Assembly (NCBI GenBank): GCA_963769605.1
Contig: CAVYML010000001.1
Location: forward strand, 62,001 to 126,000
Origin: Fen-1254 sp963769605
GTDB lineage: Bacteria; Bacteroidota; Ignavibacteria; UBA10030
Length of the DNA: 64,000 nucleotides
Direction of reading: 5' to 3'
Of this stretch, positions 35,683 to 42,958 are shown piece after piece. The notes under the pieces are model-generated. The model made no database searches and was not told the DNA's origin. It worked only from the letters and a program-made list of their open reading frames with translations. Every line of letters begins with the position of its first letter. Position 1 is the first letter of the stretch. Made by a program: the position numbers and the translations under genes.

Positions 35683-36942
35683 ATGAAACGATTAGTCTCA
35701 ATTTATTCTCTGATGTTTGCCATTTTTCTTTTACCTCTATCCAAGTTGTATGCACAATGGGTATATACTAATGGACCTCTCGGCTACAGAATCGATTGTT
35801 TTGCTGTATCCGGTACGAATCTTTTTGTTGGGTGTGGAGATGAAGGTGGAGGTATTTATCTATCCACTAATAATGGTGCAAACTGGAATACACTCACAAC
35901 GCCACTGATTCCATGGTGTTATGTTACTACTATGGCTGTCTCCGATACGAATCTTTTTGCCAGGTATGGATATTATTCTGTTGCTGGTATTGGCGGCGGT
36001 GTTATACATTCCACCGATAATGGCTCAAGTTGGACTTTTTGTTCAGGAGTAGCGAACGCCTCTATCGGTGCTCTTGCCGTTTCTGATTCGAATCTCTTTG
36101 TCTCCACAGTTTACGATGGAACTTATCGTTCCACAAATAATGGCATTAGTTTTAAATTAATTGATGTTGGGAATTATGATGATGTTACTTCTCTTGCCTT
36201 CGCAGGTTCCAATATCTATGCTGGTACTTTTAATGGCTCAAACGACGTTGTTTTTCTTTCTACTAATAGCGGTACAGATTGGATCGTAGCTGATTCAGGA
36301 TTACCAGTAGATGATTATGTCGTGTCTTTTGGAGCCTCTGGCACAAATCTCTTTGCAGGGACTTACACTGGCAGTATTTTTCTTTCCGCTAACAATGGCA
36401 CAAGCTGGAATGCAGTAAATACTGGACTAACAAACATGACTGTTAACACATTTGTTGTTTCTGGAACTAATATATTCGCCGGAACCCAAGGCGGTGGTGT
36501 TCTTCTTTCCATTAACAACGGTGCAAAGTGGACACAAGTTAATACAGGATTGATGGATACTAATGTTTATGCCCTTGCAGTTTCCGGTCATGATCTTTTT
36601 GCTGGAACTGGTCATGGCGTATGGAGACGATCATTAAACGATATGGTTACCGTTGTAAAGGAAAATAGTGAAATTCCTGTGAGCTTATCCCTTCTACAGA
36701 ACTATCCCGATCCATTCAATCCAACAACGACAATATCATTTACTATTCCGTCACGTTCATCAGTCTCATTAAAAATATTCGATATATTGGGAAGAGAAGT
36801 GGCAACCATTGTCTCCCAAGAATTACCAGCAGGCACCTATTCGCGCCAATGGAATGCAGCAAAGATGTCGAGTGGAATTTATTTCTATCGATTGCAAGCA
36901 GGATCGTTTACACAAACAAAACGGCTTGTGCTTTTGAAATAG
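35683..36942 (+). CDS. Secreted seven-bladed beta-propeller-like protein with T9SS sorting domain
   Basis: 419 residues. A Sec signal ends near SKLYAQ. Seven repeats of about 45 residues follow, each with NLFAGT, a Gly-rich turn and LSTNNGTSW, implying a seven-bladed propeller. The T9SS domain is intact: LSLLQNYPDPFNPTTTISF, SVSLKIFDILGREVATI, and the final KRLVLLK. It is thus expected to be exported by Sec, then secreted or surface-attached by T9SS. It is a paralogue of the protein at 31412-32692. Role is perhaps adhesion or sensing; unknown. Confidence 0.88.
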   Translation: MKRLVSIYSLMFAIFLLPLSKLYAQWVYTNGPLGYRIDCFAVSGTNLFVGCGDEGGGIYLSTNNGANWNTLTTPLIPWCYVTTMAVSDTNLFARYGYYSVAGIGGGVIHSTDNGSSWTFCSGVANASIGALAVSDSNLFVSTVYDGTYRSTNNGISFKLIDVGNYDDVTSLAFAGSNIYAGTFNGSNDVVFLSTNSGTDWIVADSGLPVDDYVVSFGASGTNLFAGTYTGSIFLSANNGTSWNAVNTGLTNMTVNTFVVSGTNIFAGTQGGGVLLSINNGAKWTQVNTGLMDTNVYALAVSGHDLFAGTGHGVWRRSLNDMVTVVKENSEIPVSLSLLQNYPDPFNPTTTISFTIPSRSSVSLKIFDILGREVATIVSQELPAGTYSRQWNAAKMSSGIYFYRLQAGSFTQTKRLVLLK

Positions 36943-37011
36943 CGAGGCCATTCGCGGCTTGCGGGAGAATACTAATATTGTATCATCGTGTAGAAATCAT
37001 TAGAAAGCATA
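36943..37011 (+). repeat. Short cassette spacer
   Basis: The 69-bp gap begins at once with CGAGGCCATTCGCGGCTTGC and ends GTAGAAATCATTAGAAAGC, the two words of the array spacers joined closely. ATTAGAA stands where other copies have GTTAGAT. Confidence 0.5.
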
Positions 37012-37536
37012 ATGAAAAATAAGATATTTATTTATCTATTAACTTCATTGGTTATATGTGGATGGAAATCAGATAAAGCAATCTCACAATACAAAGATGT
37101 TTTTAGTATCTATCTTGCGAAGAATCCAAATATGTATCATACCTCGGAGAAACCTAAGCTGAAGGATTTTGTTTTGGATAGCATACCTCTATTGACGGTG
37201 GATTCGATTACAAGTTACGCATGGCATTCCCACTTAATCTCATTTTCCACACAAATAAAACATAGATTGGAAAACAGAGAATCATTGGTAGATCATTTAT
37301 TCGTCATTGTTGCCAATGACGAACGAATCTACTGGGGAAAGTTTACAGATGCTGCAGATTCATATATTAGCGATAGTCCTGAGATATTTTTACCGCTACG
37401 CAATCGAACATCAAATCCAATCCCGAACGGATTTAAAATAGGCCGGGGTCATATATTTGATAAAGATACTGTAGATGTCCGCAATGATATTAGAATATAC
37501 AATGCTTTGAAAGCTGCCGGAAAACTATTGCCATGA
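37012..37536 (+). CDS. Secreted hypothetical protein, cassette-like
   Basis: 174 residues. An N-terminal hydrophobic stretch (residues 5-18, ICGWKS, then AISQ) looks like a signal peptide. The remainder contains SLVDHLFVIVANDERIYWG and FLPLRNRTSNPIPNGFKIG, without a known family. The 214-bp gap behind it (37537-37750) is AT-rich, with repeats of the word AAACAAT(A/C)ACAAAAG, and shows no gene. Confidence 0.65.
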   Translation: MKNKIFIYLLTSLVICGWKSDKAISQYKDVFSIYLAKNPNMYHTSEKPKLKDFVLDSIPLLTVDSITSYAWHSHLISFSTQIKHRLENRESLVDHLFVIVANDERIYWGKFTDAADSYISDSPEIFLPLRNRTSNPIPNGFKIGRGHIFDKDTVDVRNDIRIYNALKAAGKLLP

Positions 37537-37750
37537 AGTTGCGAATAAAATAGATATTCAAGACGATACGTAAAAGGGTTGTAAACAATCACAAAAGAGT
37601 AGCTAAACAATAACAAAAGCATACTTAAACGATAGCATTAGAAAATCTAAGATCATTAAATTAATTGAATCAACAATTAACTATGCTCATTAATTATAAT
37701 GCGCTTGATGATGTTTACCGCGATATCCAATTCATGGAGAATTTCATTAA

Positions 37751-38515
37751 ATGACAACCTTTATGGGAAGCTCTATCATTGGAATCTCTGTCCGTTGCTA
37801 CGGTGAACTCAATGACAATCTTCCAAAGGAGCATCGATACATCAGCTCGCTTCATCGTATAGAATCAAATATTGCTGTCAAAGAATTTGCATTTAAATTA
37901 GGAATTTCATTTGACCGTATTGATCTTGTGCTTGCCAACGGCATCTCTGTTGATTCCGCATATCCATTGAAAGACAACGATCATATTTGCTTCTTTCCAG
38001 TATCCGAAAGTTTTGATATTTCCTCCATCACGAAAGTGCATGAGCATCCGCTTCGTCAGCCGAAATTTGTTCTTGATGTTCATCTCGGAAAACTGGCCAA
38101 TCATCTTCGAATGCTCGGCTTCGATACACTGTATCGAGACGATTATATAGACGACATCCTTTGCCAGATATCTCTTCAGGAGAATCGAACTCTGCTGAGC
38201 AAAGACAAATCCTTAATCGAAACCGAAAGTCTCACTCATGCATATTTGGTAAAGAATAAAGAACCCCGTCTTCAGCTTATTGAAGTTCTCAATCGATTTC
38301 AACTTTTTACTCTTACAGCGCCGTTCACTCGATGCATCGAATGCAATTCCATGCTCCAAAGAATCGATATGGGAAGAATTCTTTCCCGTATCCCAGCACG
38401 AGTGAAAGAATGGTGCTCCGAATATCAATGGTGCAGTGCCTGCGATAGAGTCTACTGGAAAGGTTCCCACTACAAAAAAATGCAAGAATTTATCTCGTCG
38501 TTATCACTTAAATAA
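37751..38515 (+). CDS. Ubiquitin-like domain fused to Mut7-C RNase domain
   Basis: 254 residues. The first 90 form a ThiS/MoaD-like ubiquitin fold (Ub-Mut7C): YGELNDNLPKEHRY, then LANGISVDSAYPLKDNDHIC. The rest is a Mut7-C domain, a PIN-like RNase: KFVLDVHLGKLANHLRMLGF with the first Asp, then ENRTLLSKDKSL with further acidic residues. A zinc ribbon (CIECNSML ... CSACDRVYWKGSHY) ends it. Such proteins are thought to cleave RNA; the substrate is unknown. The gene is intact and is the clearest enzyme in the cassette array. Confidence 0.85.
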   Translation: MTTFMGSSIIGISVRCYGELNDNLPKEHRYISSLHRIESNIAVKEFAFKLGISFDRIDLVLANGISVDSAYPLKDNDHICFFPVSESFDISSITKVHEHPLRQPKFVLDVHLGKLANHLRMLGFDTLYRDDYIDDILCQISLQENRTLLSKDKSLIETESLTHAYLVKNKEPRLQLIEVLNRFQLFTLTAPFTRCIECNSMLQRIDMGRILSRIPARVKEWCSEYQWCSACDRVYWKGSHYKKMQEFISSLSLK

Positions 38516-38552
38516 TCGTAATATAGAAATCGTTAGATTACGCTTAAAAGAC
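38516..38552 (+). repeat. Truncated cassette spacer with GTTAGAT
   Basis: Only 37 bp separate the Mut7-C stop from the next ATG. They contain CGTAATATAGAAATCGTTAG, the end word of spacer repeat B, with GTTAGAT at 38532-38538. Confidence 0.5.
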
Positions 38553-39080
38553 ATGAAACTATTTCTATCAATATGCCTATTTTGTTGTAGCTCAAGTTTT
38601 GCCCAAGAACTGGCCTATATCAGCGTATTCGGCTCGAAGATATACTTCGCACCTCCTGATACATCAAATTGGTACCCTGATCAAAATGGGATGACAAAAT
38701 ACGGTAGCTATAACTTGATGTTTAAACGTCTACCGCTAAAGGATTCCCTTGGCCAAAATGTTGAGACTGTAATGTCTATTGTCATTCAACACGTTTTGGA
38801 TTCTTCAGATGTAATAATGTACTCAATTGAGAAGAGAGGTCAAGTACCTTTTCAAGTTGTTAAGGTTCTCGCATATGATACAACCTATTATTCTTATCGC
38901 AATGTTATCGGATATGAAGGCACTTACATGCGAGGGAAAATCATTCATAAAATATTTGTTATTCATATGCGTGGTGCTTCAGTTGGCTTACAGATTATTT
39001 GTGATTCAACCGATCAAGTTTATTCACAAGTCGAAGCCGATATGCGTAGGTTTATTAAGTCAATTGATATTGATCAATGA
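38553..39080 (+). CDS. Secreted hypothetical protein, cassette-like
   Basis: I use the ATG at 38553, which gives a proper signal peptide (MKLFLSICLFCCSSSFAQ) just behind the spacer box; an upstream reading would run through the Mut7-C gene. The 175-residue protein contains YISVFGSKIYFAPPDTSNWY and ends in MRRFIKSIDIDQ, a layout common among small exported proteins with a DUF-type fold. No family was recognised. The stop lies 8 bp before the attC-like site at 39089. Confidence 0.7.
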   Translation: MKLFLSICLFCCSSSFAQELAYISVFGSKIYFAPPDTSNWYPDQNGMTKYGSYNLMFKRLPLKDSLGQNVETVMSIVIQHVLDSSDVIMYSIEKRGQVPFQVVKVLAYDTTYYSYRNVIGYEGTYMRGKIIHKIFVIHMRGASVGLQIICDSTDQVYSQVEADMRRFIKSIDIDQ

Positions 39081-39088
39081 TAACCGCA

Positions 39089-39163
39089 ACTCAACCATTC
39101 TAAAAAGTAGAGCATCAAGCAATCAATGATGGCCACGCACGGATAAAATCATTAATGTTAGGC
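39089..39163 (+). repeat. Complete attC-like site (75 bp)
   Basis: It opens with ACTCAAC (39089-39095, fits RYYYAAC) and closes with GTTAGGC (39157-39163, fits GTTRRRY). Internal words CAAGCAATCAATGATGGCCA and CGGATAAAATCATTAA match the site at 34956-35029. It begins 8 bp after one stop codon and ends 12 bp before the next ATG. Confidence 0.68.
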
Positions 39164-39175
39164 GGCATCAACCGT

Positions 39176-39754
39176 ATGAAAATAATAACTCTGGTTTTCT
39201 TGTTTACTCTTAATCTTTCCGCTAGGGATTCGCTGAAAGTCATTCCAAAAGAATCATTTGAAATGAATTCTATCGAAGTATCTTCCAATGATTCATTGGT
39301 TATATGTTCCTGTGGCGATTTTGTCTATTATCCATTTGGTAGGATGGACAAGGCATTGCAATTATCGTCCAGTGTTCTTAATATCTTCGTAATTCATCCA
39401 CATCTTGAAGAGATGGATAACGGAAAGTTTCTTTTCTATACGCTAAAATACAAATCGAGCCGGCTACTTCTTTTTTTTGATAATGATACGGAAGCTTGCA
39501 CATCATCATATGTGTTGAAGGGTGATATCGTAGATTCATCAGTTGTTTTTTCAAACAATGTTCGAATTGGCATGAGTAAAGCAGCATTTCTTTTGGAGTT
39601 CTTTAAATTCTTTCCAAAAGAGAAGATGAACAAATATAAAACGATAATCTTTGAGACTTGTGTAGCTGGGACAAGACAGATATATTCGTTTAAGAATAAT
39701 CGTCTATCGAGAATTAGCATCATAAATCTGAGCCATTGGAGGCTACATTATTAA
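39176..39754 (+). CDS. Secreted hypothetical protein, cassette-like
   Basis: 192 residues from ATG 39176. An ATG at 39155 also lies in frame but is inside the attC-like site and would put seven extra residues before the signal peptide (MKIITLVFLFTLNLSA). The mature part has beta-rich text such as LVICSCGDFVYYPFGRMDKA and SSVVFSNNVRIGMSKAAFLL, and ends CVAGTRQIYSFKNNRLSRI. No family was recognised. GCCTAAC, a fresh attC-like 5' box, starts 11 bp behind the stop. Confidence 0.7.
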   Translation: MKIITLVFLFTLNLSARDSLKVIPKESFEMNSIEVSSNDSLVICSCGDFVYYPFGRMDKALQLSSSVLNIFVIHPHLEEMDNGKFLFYTLKYKSSRLLLFFDNDTEACTSSYVLKGDIVDSSVVFSNNVRIGMSKAAFLLEFFKFFPKEKMNKYKTIIFETCVAGTRQIYSFKNNRLSRISIINLSHWRLHY

Positions 39755-39764
39755 TATTGCCTGA

Positions 39765-39817
39765 GCCTAACAAATAAATTTATTAATCACCGAGGCCATT
39801 CGCGGCTTGCGGAGAAT
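39765..39817 (+). repeat. attC-like 5' half (GCCTAAC) and spacer word
   Basis: GCCTAACAAATAAA at 39765 is followed by CGAGGCCATTCGCGGCTTGC (39791-39810). The matching GTTRRRY end is not found before the IS3 insertion. Confidence 0.5.
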
Positions 39818-39849
39818 AAAACGACCCTTTAATAAAATAGCTGGAACTC

Positions 39850-39962
39850 ATGATTACAATAAAGCAAACCAGAATGACGGTTTGGATATTCTGCATACTT
39901 GATCTTATGCTCTTACCGTATACGGAACTTGCCAATACATTTGAGACAAATATTTTCATGAG
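39850..39962 (+). pseudogene. Start of a secreted-protein gene cut off by IS3
   Basis: ATG 39850 starts MITIKQTRMTVWIFCILDLM, a signal-peptide-like stretch that continues for 37 codons and closes at a TAG in the first bases of the IS3 element. The rest of the gene was not recognised on the other side of the IS. Confidence 0.4.
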
Positions 39963-40952
39963 TTAGCCACCAAATCCGACTGCAATTTTTACTGGTGGAT
40001 TTATCCAGACATGTTCTGGAAGTGATTTTACCACTGGCACACCTTTGACAAATCTCTCTGGGTGGTCTTCAAAAGCTTTCAAAAGGACAGCAGCTCTTGT
40101 TTTTAGTATGCCTTCATACTGCTGATCATGCACGCTCGCTGGCGTCAACATAGCAATGCCTGAATGACGATGTTCCTGATTATACCAACGATAGAACTCT
40201 TGACAGAACATCCTGGCTTCTTCAATCGTTAAAAAACGCTCAGGAAAATCAGGCCGATATTTTAACGTTTTAAACGCCGACTCCGAGAACGGATTGTCAT
40301 TGGACACATGAGGCCGAGAATGTGTTTTGACGACACCAAGATCTACAAGCAATTGAGCAACTACAACGGATTTCATCGAGCTTCCGTTGTCGGCATGCAC
40401 TGTCAAGCATCCGCGTTCAATATGCTGCCTTCGGCATGTTTCGCCAATCAATTCTTCTGCAAGCTTTGCTGATTCCTTATAGGCGACCATCCAACCGACT
40501 ACATACCGACTATAAACATCTATAATGGTATAGAGATAATAATACGTCCACTTTCTCGGCCCCTTGAGCTTTGTGATATCCCAAGACCATACTTCATTGG
40601 GCTTTGATGCCAAAAGTTCAGGACGAGAATATTTTCTCGGCTCACCTTGACGTCGTTGAAGGTTTTGTTCATTACGGCCAAGAATTCGATACATCGTTCT
40701 TTCAGAGCATAAATACAGGCCTTCATCAAGTAATGTCGTATAGATTTCCGGTGGAGCCACATCCCTAAATCGTTCACAATTCAATGTTTCCAGAACACAG
40801 GTTTCTTCTTGTTTTGCAAGACTACGGTGATGCACACTATGCTCTTTCAATGAATCTTCCGGCTTTGGTAAACGATATACACTCGATCGAGGCATTTCAA
40901 ATGCCTGGCACAAAGACCTTATCCCTAATGCTTTTCCATGAACTGCTATCAT
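39963..40952 (-). CDS. IS3-family transposase OrfB (integrase domain)
   Basis: 329 residues with an rve integrase core: the first Asp in VWSWDITKL, the second in VHADNGSSM, and the Glu in NPFSESAFKTLKY, giving a complete DDE triad. An HTH_21-like N-terminus precedes it. The start overlaps the OrfA stop (ATGA) rather than being joined by the usual -1 slippery frameshift, so OrfA and OrfB are translated by stop-start coupling. It looks intact. Confidence 0.9.
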   Translation of the reverse strand: MIAVHGKALGIRSLCQAFEMPRSSVYRLPKPEDSLKEHSVHHRSLAKQEETCVLETLNCERFRDVAPPEIYTTLLDEGLYLCSERTMYRILGRNEQNLQRRQGEPRKYSRPELLASKPNEVWSWDITKLKGPRKWTYYYLYTIIDVYSRYVVGWMVAYKESAKLAEELIGETCRRQHIERGCLTVHADNGSSMKSVVVAQLLVDLGVVKTHSRPHVSNDNPFSESAFKTLKYRPDFPERFLTIEEARMFCQEFYRWYNQEHRHSGIAMLTPASVHDQQYEGILKTRAAVLLKAFEDHPERFVKGVPVVKSLPEHVWINPPVKIAVGFGG

Positions 40953-41428
40953 TGCTCGGCTTTCTTCTCGTCGGTCTCGACTTGGTCGAGTCCCAGAATC
41001 AACGAAAGTTTTTTTTGGAGCTCTACGATTAATTCCGTCTTCTTGAGCTTCTTTTCTGTGCTCTCCAATTGGCGACGTAATCGGTGTATCTCCGCCTGCA
41101 AAACGACTCGACTTTTTATCTTACCGCCGCTCTTGATCGAATTTAATTCTCCGCGTTCCTGTTGCTCAATCCACTTGCGAACTGAGGAATAATACAATCC
41201 TTCTTTGCGCAAATACGATCCGATTGAACTGCTGCTCCCATTGGCTTTCATTTCTGCAATTGCTTCTATCACTCGGACCTTATAGCCAATTGACAATCGT
41301 CGGCGTCTTTTACCTCCCACCACCTCAACTTCCATTTCTGGTGTTTCTGCACCCGTAACTCCAGTCGGCCTACGGCCTCCTTCCATTACGGGTGTCTGGG
41401 GTAGTTGTTCTATCCGTGCTTGTACCAT
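40949..41428 (-). CDS. IS3-family transposase OrfA (DNA-binding)
   Basis: 159 residues. The N-terminal 50 residues are low-complexity and the middle carries a helix-turn-helix (YKVRVIEAIAEMKANGSSSS and on to SSVRKWIEQQERGEL). The C-terminal 50 residues form a leucine-zipper-like coiled coil (LRRQLESTEKKLKKTELIVE). This is the domain order of IS3 OrfA proteins, which bind the IS ends. Confidence 0.85.
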   Translation of the reverse strand: MVQARIEQLPQTPVMEGGRRPTGVTGAETPEMEVEVVGGKRRRRLSIGYKVRVIEAIAEMKANGSSSSIGSYLRKEGLYYSSVRKWIEQQERGELNSIKSGGKIKSRVVLQAEIHRLRRQLESTEKKLKKTELIVELQKKLSLILGLDQVETDEKKAEQ

Positions 41429-41466
41429 TTATTCTGCTCCTCTGCCCTCGATTGTGAGTTACATCA

Positions 41467-41984
41467 TTATACAGTATTTTGTCTCATCAATATAGGCAAA
41501 GAGGGAGATCACTTTATCATCGACCTAAAGGTACAATAAATGATACCTCAACCGGTCATCAGGAAAACCTAAATAGGCAAAGAAGTAATGACACAACGCA
41601 TGGGGGTATGAAATGAAACTTTTGCCACTTCGCCAAATCCTTATACATAATAGCGAACTGGCGAAGTCGGCAGGGTGATTTTTTTTTATCTCGTCAGATC
41701 TCTTAGGGTTGTGGCAAGGTGTCGAAAGGGTCATAAAAGGTCATCAAATGATCACAAAATTTGGAATAATTAGATATATGAGCTCCTATACTCCCTCACG
41801 TCGTGGGAGCGAGGTAATTGAAGCGCGAGAATACAATCGAGGACATGGGCAGATAGTGGAAATACCGCAATATTATTGTAATATAGAATTTGTTATTCAG
41901 TCTTAAAATTGAATTGATCAGATAATTTATAAGAGTTTGGGAATTAAAATATCGATAATTATTAACAAAACTAAGGAGAAAATT
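41467..41984 (+). other. 518-bp spacer with hairpin and cassette words
   Basis: No gene is supported. It holds a perfect 9-bp stem ACTTCGCCA (41628-41636) / TGGCGAAGT (41660-41668) followed 11 bp later by nine T's (41680-41688), which may terminate leftward IS or upstream cassette transcripts. A degraded copy of the stem is at 34054-34102. Further right are array words CCCTCACGTCGTGGGAG, ATACAATCGAGGACATGG and ATTATTGTAATATAGAA, the end words of spacer repeat B. Confidence 0.5.
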
Positions 41985-42908
41985 ATGAATACTTTATTTC
42001 TTATCGTGGTGTTTGCTGCTTTAGGGATTGTTCTGCTGACTGTTAAACCACGGAATATCTCTTATCCCTTTAATTTTAAGAAAATCGGATATATAAGTCT
42101 AGGGTTAGCAGTATTATCTATTCTTTCTGAATCCTTTACTATTATTGAGCCGGGATATGTCGGAGTTCCTGTTACATTTGGTAACGTTGGATCACAGTCT
42201 CTTCCAGCGGGGATTCATCCGATCTTTTTTTTAACGGATATATATAAAATGTCTATTCAAACGAAAGACTACACGATGACCTCAGTCCATAACGAAGGAA
42301 ATAAAATAGGTGATGATGCAGTTGCTACACTATCCCGCGATCAACTTATCCTAAAATTTGATGTCAGCGTTTGGTATCATTTAGATCCATCGCAAGCAAA
42401 TAATGTTTACAGTAATATTGGGCTTAACTATGAAGAAGTGATCGTGAGACCGGCCATTAGAACTGCCCTGGTAAATGCTGCGACCAAGTTTGATGCCAGC
42501 GATGTTATGTCCATGCAGAGAGACGCTTATACTAAAATGGTTATGGAATTATTGCTGCAGGAATTGAACGGAAAAGGTGTAATGTTAGATAATGTCCTTA
42601 TTAGAAATGTGGAGCCGCCTACAACTGTCAGTGATGCCATTGCGGCAAAACTTAAAGCCTCTCAGGAAGCACAACAAATGGAGTATACCATACAGTATGC
42701 TCAAAAGGAGGCCCAGCGAAAAGCAATAGAGGCTCAGGGCATTTCAAATGCTCAAAAAATAATTGGCAACGGATTGACACAGAATTACCTGCAATGGTAT
42801 TACATCTCTCAGCTCAAAGATGTAGTCAGCAGCCCTAATAATTCGACAATTATTTTGCCATATGACCAAAAATTGACACCACTTTTAAATATTCAGAATA
42901 AGAAGTAA
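41985..42908 (+). CDS. SPFH / prohibitin-family membrane protein
   Basis: I choose ATG 41985 because AAGGAG lies 8 bp upstream. The 307-residue protein has two N-terminal membrane helices (about 1-18 and 31-49), then the SPFH (band 7) domain: FTIIEPGYVGVPVTFGNVG, LSRDQLILKFDVSVWYHLDP and a long helical stretch rich in Gln/Ala (KLKASQEAQQMEYTIQYAQK). SPFH proteins form oligomeric membrane assemblies linked to protease control. Its neighbours give no partner. A GTTTAAC box begins 9 bp after the stop. Confidence 0.88.
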   Translation: MNTLFLIVVFAALGIVLLTVKPRNISYPFNFKKIGYISLGLAVLSILSESFTIIEPGYVGVPVTFGNVGSQSLPAGIHPIFFLTDIYKMSIQTKDYTMTSVHNEGNKIGDDAVATLSRDQLILKFDVSVWYHLDPSQANNVYSNIGLNYEEVIVRPAIRTALVNAATKFDASDVMSMQRDAYTKMVMELLLQELNGKGVMLDNVLIRNVEPPTTVSDAIAAKLKASQEAQQMEYTIQYAQKEAQRKAIEAQGISNAQKIIGNGLTQNYLQWYYISQLKDVVSSPNNSTIILPYDQKLTPLLNIQNKK

Positions 42909-42958
42909 AGTAACACGGTTTAACATTGACGGATATAGCAAGTGGAAAGTAAGGATAG

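Larger units (their letters stand above)
39959..41466 (-). mobile_element. IS3-family insertion sequence
   Basis: About 1.5 kb with two genes in the IS3 arrangement. The ends are estimated: left TGAGTTAGCCACC (39959) and right, read inward, TGATGTAACTCAC, which agree only partly. I see no clear target duplication, so the exact ends are uncertain. The element lies opposite to the cassette genes. Confidence 0.75.
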
